Source: Bacillus changyiensis (GTDB lineage: Bacteria > Bacillota > Bacilli > Bacillales > Bacillaceae). Taken from it: 64,000 nucleotides of DNA. The stretch is taken from the NCBI RefSeq assembly GCF_027706145.1, contig NZ_JAQFWW010000004.1:62001-126000 (forward strand), read 5' to 3'. Both the position numbers and the translations under genes were made by a program. Of this stretch, positions 54,796 through 62,498 are shown piece after piece. Under the pieces are notes generated by a model that searched no databases, was not told where the DNA came from, and worked only from the letters and a program-made list of their open reading frames with translations. Position 1 is the stretch's first letter, and every line of letters starts with the position of its first letter.

Positions 54796-56940
54796 TTGCC
54801 TATTTATACTCATGATGCTGAAAAACTGTTTCATCTTCAGGCTGGCGAATCAAGTTATATCCTGCAAATTGTAAACGGTTTCCCAACCCATGTATACTGG
54901 GGAAGAAAACTAGATGATACCTCTTCTCTCACTTCACTTTTCAGTCCTCGCCAGTCAGATGGAATTGACAGACTCCCTTTAGAGTATCCACAGTATGGCT
55001 CAGGTGATTTTCGTTCACCCGCTTACCAAGTACGTCTAGCTGATGGGAGCCGCATCACAGAACTTGTCTACAAATCCTATCGTTTAGTAAAAGGAAAAGA
55101 AAAATTACAAGGCCTTCCTGCCGTCTATGTCGAAAACAGTAATGAAGCCGACACACTCGAAATCGAATTGACTGATTCATATTCTGGAGTGTCCGTTTTA
55201 CTGTCATATACAGCCTTTTCCAATCTAAACGTGATCACCCGCTCAGCCCGTTTTATTCACTATGGTCAAAGTACGGTATACTTAGAACGCGCCTTAAGCG
55301 CAAGTATTGATTTTCATGATGACCAGTATGATCTTATCCATCTTTTTGGCGCATGGACGCGGGAAGGTAATATTGAGCGCAGACACCTTGCACACGGAAC
55401 TATTTCACTGGATAGCCGCCGCGGCGCAAGCAGTCATCAACTTAATCCATTTATCGCTTTACTCAGACCTGATGCAACAGAAGATTATGGTGATGTCTAT
55501 GGATTGAACCTTGTCTACAGCGGGAATTTTCAGGCGGAGGCAGAAGTGGATCAATTTGATCAAACACGTGTTAACATCGGACTCAATTCATTTGACTTTG
55601 AATGGAAGCTCGAGCCAAACCATGCATTTCAAACCCCAGAAGCAGTACTCGTTTATTCACCTGATGGGCTTGGTGGAATGTCCAGAACTTTTCATCGCTT
55701 GTATCGAACAAGGCTTGCACGAGGTATGTTTCGGGAGAAAAAGCGGCCAGTGCTCGTTAATAATTGGGAAGCAACTTATTTCGACTTTAATGCTGAAATC
55801 ATTGAATCTATTGCAAAAGCAGGTGCAGAACTTGGTATAGAACTTTTTGTGCTCGATGATGGTTGGTTTGGAAAACGTAATGATGATAAAACATCGCTCG
55901 GTGATTGGGTTGAAAATCCAGCAAAGCTCCCAAAAGGCCTGAAAGACTTAGCAGATCGCGTTCAACGCTTAGGTATGCAGTTTGGTCTATGGGTTGAACC
56001 TGAAATGGTGTCACCTGATAGCAATCTATACCGAAAACACCCCAACTGGTGTCTGCATGTAAAAGGGCGCAGGCGCTCACTGGCGCGAACACAGCTCGTT
56101 CTTGATCTATCACGCCAAGATGTTAGAACATATTTATATGAACAGTTAAGCACCTTGTTCAGAAAGGCACCAATTTCTTATGTGAAATGGGACATGAACC
56201 GAAACATGACCGAAATCGGCTCACCCGAATGGCCAGCTGATCAACAAAAAGAAATCAGCCATAGATATATGCTCGGCCTTTATGAGCTATTGGAAACGCT
56301 AACACTCGAATTTCCCCATATTTTGTTTGAAAGCTGCGCAAGCGGTGGAGGACGGTTTGATCCAGGGATGCTTTACTATATGCCTCAAACATGGGCCAGC
56401 GACAACACAGATGCTGTTTGCCGCCAAAAAATCCAGTATGGACTAAGTCTCGTCTATCCACCAAGTTCAATCGGTGCACATGTATCAACAGTCCCAAACC
56501 ATCAAATAGGCAGAATCACCCCGCTTAAAACAAGGGGAGATGTCGCTATGATGGGAGCGTTCGGGTATGAGATGGATGTCCGTCAATTTAATGATGAAGA
56601 AAAAGAAATAGTAAAGAAACAAATTCTTCGCTATAAGGAAATCAGACCACTCATACAAAAGGGCGATTTTTACCGCTTGAAAAGCCCTTTTGCAGGAAAT
56701 GAAGCAGCATGGATGTTTGTTTCCCAAGATCAACAACAAGCGGCCATTTTTTATTTTCGAACTTTAGCAAAAAACCATTATGTACCAAAACGACTTCGTT
56801 TAAAAGGACTTCAGCCAGATAAACAATACAAAATTGAACGGACTGGAGAATCTTTTTGTGGGAATACCCTTCATGAAGCAGGTCTTCCATTACCATCATT
56901 ACATGGTGATTTTGTGAGTGCATCCTTCTTTTTATCATAA
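54796..56940 (+). CDS. Alpha-galactosidase, GH36 family
   Basis: About 714 residues, no signal peptide. The N-terminal beta-sandwich has HVYWGRKL. The catalytic barrel has LFVLDDGWFGKRNDD, the nucleophile in SYVKWDMNRNMTE (about Asp466), and FESCASGGGRFDPG followed by the acid/base in ASDNTDA (about Asp536). It removes alpha-1,6-galactose from galactomannan or raffinose-type oligosaccharides. The start is TTG 54796 with AAAGGA 9 nt upstream, giving the usual family start; an ATG eight codons earlier is possible. It faces away from the mannanase operon. Confidence 0.93.
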   Translation: MPIYTHDAEKLFHLQAGESSYILQIVNGFPTHVYWGRKLDDTSSLTSLFSPRQSDGIDRLPLEYPQYGSGDFRSPAYQVRLADGSRITELVYKSYRLVKGKEKLQGLPAVYVENSNEADTLEIELTDSYSGVSVLLSYTAFSNLNVITRSARFIHYGQSTVYLERALSASIDFHDDQYDLIHLFGAWTREGNIERRHLAHGTISLDSRRGASSHQLNPFIALLRPDATEDYGDVYGLNLVYSGNFQAEAEVDQFDQTRVNIGLNSFDFEWKLEPNHAFQTPEAVLVYSPDGLGGMSRTFHRLYRTRLARGMFREKKRPVLVNNWEATYFDFNAEIIESIAKAGAELGIELFVLDDGWFGKRNDDKTSLGDWVENPAKLPKGLKDLADRVQRLGMQFGLWVEPEMVSPDSNLYRKHPNWCLHVKGRRRSLARTQLVLDLSRQDVRTYLYEQLSTLFRKAPISYVKWDMNRNMTEIGSPEWPADQQKEISHRYMLGLYELLETLTLEFPHILFESCASGGGRFDPGMLYYMPQTWASDNTDAVCRQKIQYGLSLVYPPSSIGAHVSTVPNHQIGRITPLKTRGDVAMMGAFGYEMDVRQFNDEEKEIVKKQILRYKEIRPLIQKGDFYRLKSPFAGNEAAWMFVSQDQQQAAIFYFRTLAKNHYVPKRLRLKGLQPDKQYKIERTGESFCGNTLHEAGLPLPSLHGDFVSASFFLS

Positions 56941-56946
56941 TTTTTC

Positions 56947-56986
56947 AAAAACCCCTAAGGTAGATTGTTTATCTTAGGAGTTTTTT
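56947..56986. terminator. Bidirectional terminator after the alpha-galactosidase gene
   Basis: AAAACCCCTAAGGTA / TATCTTAGGAGTTTT hairpin with T6 on the plus side and A runs on the other. Confidence 0.85.
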
Positions 56987-57096
56987 ATGAAAAGACATGT
57001 TCTATATCCGAGCTTCGTTTAAATCGCACAGCCGATACATGAAAAGTCTGGAGCGGGCTAAACATGATAAGACCGAGCACCTTCAACAGATTGAAT

Positions 57097-57138
57097 GCAA
57101 AACGGCTTTAACCCGATGGAATACAGGGCTAAAGCCGT
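57097..57138 (-). terminator. Terminator of the ABC importer operon
   Basis: ACGGCTTTAGCCC / GGGTTAAAGCCGT hairpin followed by TTTGC on the minus strand, about 30 nt past the last permease gene. Confidence 0.75.
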
Positions 57139-57165
57139 CTAGTATGTGTTGAGCGGTCTCTTGCG

Positions 57166-58056
57166 CTATTTAACAGATCCTTGAGAAAAGCCATTATAAA
57201 TATATTTTTGCAAGGCGATAAAAGCAATGGCTGTAGGGATGATTGCAATCATGACGCCAGCAGAGATGACTTCCCACTGAGCTCCATACGGCCCTTTAAA
57301 TTTAAAAAGCGCGGTTGAAATGACTTGAAGATCTGTTTTCGGCATATATAAAAACGGAGTATAAAAATCATTGTAAACAGCAACACCTTTTACAATAATA
57401 ACAGTAACAATCGCTGGTTTTAATAATGGCAAGACGATTTTCCAATAAACCTGCCAATATGATGCACCATCAAGCATAGCGGATTCATCAAGTGAAACCG
57501 GAATCGAATCTAAAATTTGCAGAAAGATATAGACTGCAATAATATCCGTTCCTAAGTATAAGATAATGGCTGCTAGACGTGTATTAAACAAGCCTAGTTC
57601 ATTAATAATTTGAAAAGTGGCCACTTGTGTTGTAACACCAGGAATTAAAGCTGCCAGTAAAAATGCACCCATGAGCAACTTTTGCCCTTTAAACTGGAAA
57701 CGGTGGAGGACAAACGCAATCATCGATCCAAGCAATGTTGCCCCTACAATCGACACAACTAAAATAATAATTGTATTCATAAACCCCAACAGCATTTTCC
57801 CTTCCACAAATGCACGAGCATAGTTATCAAAGTTAAGCCAATTGCTCGGAGGTGTCAACGGTCCAGTAGATGCGTATTCACTGCTTGTTTTAAAAGATGC
57901 AAAAAAGACGACAAGGATTGGTAGTAAAGCCATCAACCCGCCTACAAGCAGTGACAAATATTTAAAAATGGAACTAGTACTAGAAAACACCCTATGTTTG
58001 GAAACCATCTTATAATGTGGTCCATGATCTTTTTTTAGCGTTGGCATCTGACTCAT
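57166..58056 (-). CDS. Sugar ABC transporter permease (MalG type)
   Basis: 296 residues, six transmembrane segments. The EAA loop is SLDESAMLDGASYWQVYWKIVLPLLKPA, characteristic of CUT1 family importers. It ends with the MalG-like tail QKYIYNGFSQGSVK. It overlaps the upstream permease gene by 4 nt (ATGA). It pairs with the MalF-type permease and probably relies on a shared ATPase such as MsmX, as none is encoded here. Confidence 0.93.
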   Translation of the reverse strand: MSQMPTLKKDHGPHYKMVSKHRVFSSTSSIFKYLSLLVGGLMALLPILVVFFASFKTSSEYASTGPLTPPSNWLNFDNYARAFVEGKMLLGFMNTIIILVVSIVGATLLGSMIAFVLHRFQFKGQKLLMGAFLLAALIPGVTTQVATFQIINELGLFNTRLAAIILYLGTDIIAVYIFLQILDSIPVSLDESAMLDGASYWQVYWKIVLPLLKPAIVTVIIVKGVAVYNDFYTPFLYMPKTDLQVISTALFKFKGPYGAQWEVISAGVMIAIIPTAIAFIALQKYIYNGFSQGSVK

Positions 58057-58940
58057 GACGAACGATCCTCCTTAAAAGCCGCACGCTGTATAACAGTCAC
58101 AATGATGACGATCAGAAGCAAAATGACAGCCATCGCTGAAGCTAAGCCGACTTTTCCATATTTAAAGGCCAAATCTACTGTTTTAATGACAAACGTTTCA
58201 CTGCCATTTGCTCCGCCTGTCATAATAAAAGGAATTTCAAATACACTGATTGCCCCGCTGATGGCAAGGATAATATTTAATTGAATAATCCGGCTAATAC
58301 TTGGCAAAATGATATAACGGAATTGATGCCACCGATTTGCCCCATCCATTTCCGCAGCTTCATAAATTTCATTCGGGATGGAAGAAATCGCACCAAGAAA
58401 GATAATAAAGTTAAATCCCATATAGCGCCACACAGATGTTCCAGCAAGGGAAATGTTAATCATATCAGGATCCCCCAACCAATGAGTAACAATACTTCCA
58501 AGACCTATCATCTGTAAAACTGTGTCAAGTGTCCCTTCAGGACGAAAAAAGATCATAAACATAAACCCGATTGCAACACCATTCAGCAAATAAGGGAAAA
58601 ACAATATACCTTTAAAGAAGTTCTTCAATCTGACTTTAAAACTTAAAATGGTTGCAAAATACAAGGCTAATCCTAACTGGACAAATGTCGCCACAAAATA
58701 ATACAAACTAACTTTAAAAACTTTAAAGTATTCTGGATTTGTAAAAACACTCAAATAGTTTTCAAGTCCGACCCAATGCTTCTCTTTACTGAAGCCATTC
58801 CAATCCGTAAAACTATAATAAATCATATTAAAAACAGGCAAATAAGCAAAAGTAATGAGTAAGACTACAGGCAATATCGAAAAGGAAATGATGATGATTT
58901 TACGTTGTTTATGATAAGATAGATTGGAAAATTTAAACAC
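58053..58940 (-). CDS. Sugar ABC transporter permease (MalF type)
   Basis: 295 residues, six transmembrane segments. The EAA loop is EIYEAAEMDGANRWHQFRYIILPSI. The N-terminus YHKQRKIIIISFSILPVVLLI is typical of CUT1 first permeases. The start is GTG with GGGGGTG 7 nt upstream. It lies 45 nt after the binding-protein gene. Confidence 0.93.
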   Translation of the reverse strand: MFKFSNLSYHKQRKIIIISFSILPVVLLITFAYLPVFNMIYYSFTDWNGFSKEKHWVGLENYLSVFTNPEYFKVFKVSLYYFVATFVQLGLALYFATILSFKVRLKNFFKGILFFPYLLNGVAIGFMFMIFFRPEGTLDTVLQMIGLGSIVTHWLGDPDMINISLAGTSVWRYMGFNFIIFLGAISSIPNEIYEAAEMDGANRWHQFRYIILPSISRIIQLNIILAISGAISVFEIPFIMTGGANGSETFVIKTVDLAFKYGKVGLASAMAVILLLIVIIVTVIQRAAFKEDRSS

Positions 58941-58985
58941 AGATGCACCCCCTTATCATTGTATAAGGGATGAAAATCTCATCCC

Positions 58986-60293
58986 TTATTTTTTCATGAT
59001 TTTTGCTCTTGCTTGATTCCAAGCTTTATTAAACTGCTCTGCTAATTGGTCAAATGATTCGCTTCGATTCCCAATTCCAGCTTCTACTATAATTTTCTTA
59101 TTTTTCTCAAGCCAAAAACCAATTTCCGCTTCTTTATCAATTTTATCCATCAGACCTTTTTGACCTTCTTTAGCTGGGGTAAGCAACTTAAATTCGGCAC
59201 CCTCTTTTTTATATTGCTGAAGTTCATCTGGTAAAGGTTTATCTTTTGCAGCACTAATTCCACCCGCCTGTTTAACAGAGTAATCAGATTCATGGATAAA
59301 CCAGTCTACCCAAGCTCTTGCAGCTTCTTTATTTTCACTATTTTTGTTAATGGCAATTTGGAAGTCTGCACCAAGCGGAAAAATCACCTTGTCTGCATTC
59401 GTTGGAAACGGCATAAAACCGATATCATCTGGGTGTTCTGCCACTCCTTTAATTTGACCAACTGCCCATGAACCCATGACCATCGTTGCTATTTCACCTC
59501 GACCCAGCATCGCTTTAGAAGACTCCCAATCCGTTGTCAGCGGATCTTTCTCAATCAGACCTCGCTTCGCTAAATCATACATCAATTTATATGTTTGATA
59601 ATGAGGTTTTCCTTTTGCAAAAGGATCATTTTCATTTACCATTTTCACATTATAATAATCGGGGTCCCCAGCCACAGTCGTAATGACACCTTCCCATTGT
59701 GTAAGTGGCCAACCGCTAGCATAGTTTGTATAAAGCGGAACGGCATCTGTACTGTTTTTTATCTTTTTAAGCGCTTCCATAAAATCATGAAAAGTACGGG
59801 GCAATTTTTTGATACCGGCATTTTCAAATACTTTTTTGTTGTATACAATACCAGTGTAAGTGACAGCAATCGGAATACCATAAACTTTTCCATCTACAGC
59901 ACGTTCTTCAACACCCATATACTTTTTCTCCATATCCTTTAAACTGCCGAGAGGCTCAAAGTAATCAGGGATATCAGCAATTGGTACTTGTGTCGGGATC
60001 AATAAAACATCTCCATAATCCTTTGTGTTCATCCGCGGAGTAATTTGCCCTCCGTAATCTGCAAGTGCTTCAAAAGATACTTTGACATTCGGGTATTTCT
60101 CTTGAAACTTTTCTGCATATTTTTGAAATACAGTATCAACAATATCCGTTCGTTGTGTAATCACTGTTATATTCCCGCTGATGTCTTTTTCACTTGTACC
60201 GGATTGTTTCTTTTCAGAACCGCAGCCTGATAGAGTCCCAGTGATGAGCAGTCCTATCATAAGCGAAATCAACCACTTCATTTTACTTTTCAA
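58986..60293 (-). CDS. Sugar ABC transporter solute-binding lipoprotein
   Basis: 435 residues. The signal peptide carries lipobox LSGC, so the mature protein is anchored at its cysteine. The body is a family 1 extracellular solute-binding protein (MNTKDYGDVLLIPTQ, VYGIPIAVTYTGIVYNKKVF, EIATMVMGSWAVGQIKG). It captures oligosaccharides, here probably galactomanno-oligosaccharides. The start is TTG 60293 with GGAGGG 8 nt upstream; the longer frame beyond overlaps the promoter and operator and is rejected. It is the first gene of the importer operon. Confidence 0.92.
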   Translation of the reverse strand: MKSKMKWLISLMIGLLITGTLSGCGSEKKQSGTSEKDISGNITVITQRTDIVDTVFQKYAEKFQEKYPNVKVSFEALADYGGQITPRMNTKDYGDVLLIPTQVPIADIPDYFEPLGSLKDMEKKYMGVEERAVDGKVYGIPIAVTYTGIVYNKKVFENAGIKKLPRTFHDFMEALKKIKNSTDAVPLYTNYASGWPLTQWEGVITTVAGDPDYYNVKMVNENDPFAKGKPHYQTYKLMYDLAKRGLIEKDPLTTDWESSKAMLGRGEIATMVMGSWAVGQIKGVAEHPDDIGFMPFPTNADKVIFPLGADFQIAINKNSENKEAARAWVDWFIHESDYSVKQAGGISAAKDKPLPDELQQYKKEGAEFKLLTPAKEGQKGLMDKIDKEAEIGFWLEKNKKIIVEAGIGNRSESFDQLAEQFNKAWNQARAKIMKK

Positions 60294-60315
60294 TTGAACA
60301 TCCCTCCGCAGTTTT

Positions 60316-60338
60316 ATTAAGTTATCGATAAACTTAAT
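60316..60338. promoter_or_regulatory. LacI-type operator at the importer promoter
   Basis: Arms ATTAAGTT and AACTTAAT around an ATCGATA centre, containing the palindrome TTATCGATAA. It covers roughly +5 to +27 of the importer transcript. Shared core with 61509-61518 points to the adjacent LacI regulator. Confidence 0.75.
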
Positions 60339-60342
60339 TATA

Positions 60343-60371
60343 ATTTTAGAATGGCAGCGCTTTCCTGTCAA
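60343..60371 (-). promoter_or_regulatory. Sigma-A promoter of the importer operon with embedded cre site
   Basis: TTGACA (complement of 60366-60371), 17-nt spacer, TAAAAT (complement of 60343-60348). The spacer holds GGAAAGCGCTGCCA (complement of 60352-60365), which matches the CcpA cre consensus at all but two fixed positions. This suggests glucose repression by CcpA. Confidence 0.75.
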
Positions 60372-60401
60372 CCTAATTTTATTCTATACTTAATTTTTTA
60401 G

Positions 60402-60413
60402 TTAACCGATTAA
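60402..60413. promoter_or_regulatory. Second operator-like site TTAACCGATTAA
   Basis: Lies about 30 bp upstream of the importer -35 box. The same 12-mer recurs at 51404-51415 at the end of the kinase gene. It resembles the TTATCGATAA core, so it could be an auxiliary LacI site. Confidence 0.4.
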
Positions 60414-60424
60414 TTTTGGCAAAA

Positions 60425-60449
60425 CAAAAAACTTGCAGTTTCTGCAAGC
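60425..60449 (-). terminator. Terminator of the lacI-type regulator gene
   Basis: CTTGCAG-AAA-CTGCAAG followed by TTTTTTG on the minus strand. Confidence 0.85.
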
Positions 60450-60469
60450 TCTGGGTCTTTCTTTAATAT

Positions 60470-61480
60470 TTAATTCTTGACGTCGCTGACAGACTCCCGA
60501 TAAATCACTTTTCCCTTTACAAGAACACGGCCAAATTTAATTGTGGGATCATTCAGCTTTTCATACATAAACTGCGCAGCCGTCATTGCCATTTCTTCAA
60601 CATTGACAGCAACTGTCGTCAAGCCAGGGGAACCAATTGTGGCGTATACATCGTTATCAAATCCGACAACAGACACATCCTCAGGTACCAGATATCCAAG
60701 CGAGTTCAGTTTGTTAATTAAAAGCCTTGCAACTTGGTCATTATTGCAGACAAATGCACTTGGCATCTGTTCAGGAAGATTGATGTCTATTAGTTTCCCT
60801 TCTTCATCACGATCATTTAATACAAAAGCTTGATTTAATTGAATTCTATGTTCAAGCAGTGACTTATAATAACCTAAATACCGATCTTGAATACTGCTTG
60901 TGGCATACAAATTGCCAACATAGCCTATCTGCCTGTGACCTTTGCTGAGCAAATAGTTTGTTATATCATATGCGCCATAAAAGTTATCTGTAATCACAGC
61001 ATCCATATTGGCATGTTCATCGTAAAAATCCATACATACGACAGGAATATTAACCGAGTTTAACATATCAATATACTCTTTTGAAATTTGTCCTAAAATA
61101 ATCAGTCCGTCTACTTTGTGTTCCAAATATATACGTGGTGGGGTTACTGCTTTTTCATCGTATAAACTTAAAATCTGTAGAATCCCATAGTAACCTTTTT
61201 TTTCTAATGATTTTGAAAGTGATTGGTAAACATTCAAATAAAATGACTGAACCATCCCGGTGAAGCGTTCGGGAATAACCACACCAATATTATAGGAACG
61301 ACCATCTTTCATGGAACGTGCCAAAGTATTAAAGCGATACCCCATCTCTTCGGCAGCCTGTTTTATCTTCACTTTTAGTTCGGCACTGACTCCTTCTTTA
61401 TCATTCAACGCTTTTGATACCGTCACACTGCTAACACCAAGTTTTTCAGCGATATCACGCATTGTTATATTTGTTTTCAA
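60470..61480 (-). CDS. LacI family transcriptional regulator of the galactomannan locus
   Basis: About 336 residues. The HTH is ITMRDIAEKLGVSSVTVSKALN, with the hinge RFNTLARSMKDGRSYNIGVV. The periplasmic-binding-like domain includes SAFVCNNDQVARLLINKL and DVSVVGFDND. Such proteins repress sugar operons until an oligosaccharide binds. The TTG at 61480 has GGAG 8 nt upstream; the ATG two codons earlier is only 2 nt from it. Its own promoter carries the TTATCGATAA operator, so it is likely autoregulated. Confidence 0.92.
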   Translation of the reverse strand: MKTNITMRDIAEKLGVSSVTVSKALNDKEGVSAELKVKIKQAAEEMGYRFNTLARSMKDGRSYNIGVVIPERFTGMVQSFYLNVYQSLSKSLEKKGYYGILQILSLYDEKAVTPPRIYLEHKVDGLIILGQISKEYIDMLNSVNIPVVCMDFYDEHANMDAVITDNFYGAYDITNYLLSKGHRQIGYVGNLYATSSIQDRYLGYYKSLLEHRIQLNQAFVLNDRDEEGKLIDINLPEQMPSAFVCNNDQVARLLINKLNSLGYLVPEDVSVVGFDNDVYATIGSPGLTTVAVNVEEMAMTAAQFMYEKLNDPTIKFGRVLVKGKVIYRESVSDVKN

Positions 61481-61508
61481 GCTCATTTCTCCTCACCAAA
61501 CGAATTGT

Positions 61509-61551
61509 TTATCGATAACTTTAGTTTATTGTTCGCAGAACAGTTTGTCAA
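61509..61551 (-). promoter_or_regulatory. Promoter and operator of the lacI-type gene
   Basis: TTGACA (complement of 61546-61551), 17-nt spacer, TAAACT (complement of 61523-61528), directly followed by the palindrome TTATCGATAA (61509-61518) at the transcription start. Confidence 0.75.
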
Positions 61552-61561
61552 ATGACGTGTA

Positions 61562-61594
61562 AAAAACAGCTTGCAGAAAAATCCTGCAAGCTGT
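61562..61594 (-). terminator. Terminator of the recD2-yrrD-yrzR-yrzQ unit
   Basis: AACAGCTTGCAG / CTGCAAGCTGTT hairpin followed by six T residues on the minus strand. Confidence 0.9.
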
Positions 61595-61600
61595 TATCAA

Positions 61601-61720
61601 TTAAAACATTCTCATCATTCGTCTTCTCGTCCGTCTCATACCTCTTCTATTGAACATCGTCGTCATAAGAGCTCCGGCTCCCAGTGCTAAAAGAGAAGTC
61701 ACTGTCCGATTCATATTCAA
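61601..61720 (-). CDS. yrzQ: YrzQ family small basic protein (DUF3918)
   Basis: 39 residues: a short hydrophobic start (RTVTSLLALGAGALMTTMF) and a tail of Arg and Met residues (RRTRRRMMRMF). The start is TTG 61720, 9 nt after AGGAG; the ATG two codons later is 15 nt away. The layout and place match B. subtilis YrzQ. It is 21 nt downstream of yrzR and ends at a terminator. Confidence 0.75.
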   Translation of the reverse strand: MNMNRTVTSLLALGAGALMTTMFNRRGMRRTRRRMMRMF

Positions 61721-61741
61721 TCTGCGCATCTCCTTTCATCA

Positions 61742-61933
61742 TTAAAAATTGATGCTGCGTTCATCTTCAGAAAATAAATCGTCCAGACTGCTTAATGTTC
61801 CATCCTCTTCTACTTGATGTGTCGAGATTATTCCTTTCGAAAGAGTCAGCTCGATAAAGCATCCCCAACAATAATATTGATTCACACCGATTTTTCCGAT
61901 GTTTTTACTTTTACAATTCGGACATATTAGCAT
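61742..61933 (-). CDS. yrzR: YrzR-like zinc-ribbon protein
   Basis: 63 residues. LICPNCKSKNIGKIGVNQYYCWGCFIEL shows two CxxC knuckles that would bind zinc, followed by an acidic tail (SSLDDLFSEDE). Function unknown. ATG 61933 has GAGGTG 7 nt upstream and overlaps the end of yrrD by 23 nt, so translation is coupled. Confidence 0.75.
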   Translation of the reverse strand: MLICPNCKSKNIGKIGVNQYYCWGCFIELTLSKGIISTHQVEEDGTLSSLDDLFSEDERSINF

Positions 61934-62411
61934 TAGAACACACCTCTTGTTCATTCAAGACAATTGAGTTTTTGCCTACTTCAAGCGGTTCACCTGATGA
62001 GCGAACTTGTTTTTTTTCACCTGAAAGATCAGCAAAAAAACCGTCTGAGAGTTCATATGCTACGATTATGCCCGAGTCAGATGTAAAGTATACATCTTCC
62101 AAAATCCCCAAAGAACTTCCCTTTTTCGTTTTGACCATTTTTTGTTTGAGCTGATCATAAGAATAGCTGTTCTTAGGGATCGGCATCGGTTTAAATTGCG
62201 TGAAATCAACATAAACACCGTTACTGTTAATGTCAGTAACTGAGGGAAGCGGAAGCAAAGAACGATGATGATAAAATCGTCGTTTCTCCTCCATAATAAA
62301 ACCGAGACAAGTCCCTTCATGCGAAAAACAAATATCTGTAATGAGCCCAAGTAAAAGAGTTGACTGTCTGTCGTAAACATTGAGTCCTTCCAATTCATTG
62401 CATGTTCTCAA
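61911..62411 (-). CDS. yrrD: YrrD, PRC-barrel domain protein
   Basis: 166 residues with two PRC-barrel-like repeats: NVYDRQSTLLLGLITDICF in the first half and KKGSSLGILEDVYFTSDSGIIVAYELSDGFF in the second. PRC barrels mediate protein or RNA contacts; the function of YrrD is unknown. The TTG at 62411 is 10 nt after AAAGGTGG and gives the MRTCNELEGL start; a GTG five codons earlier overlaps the ribosome binding site. Confidence 0.85.
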   Translation of the reverse strand: MRTCNELEGLNVYDRQSTLLLGLITDICFSHEGTCLGFIMEEKRRFYHHRSLLPLPSVTDINSNGVYVDFTQFKPMPIPKNSYSYDQLKQKMVKTKKGSSLGILEDVYFTSDSGIIVAYELSDGFFADLSGEKKQVRSSGEPLEVGKNSIVLNEQEVCSNANMSEL

Positions 62412-62498
62412 AGTGTGATCAACCACCTTTTATTGAACAGTCTTATGTTCTGCTGAAAGTGAAAGACTCATACGATGAAAAGGATTCCACTTAAACAG

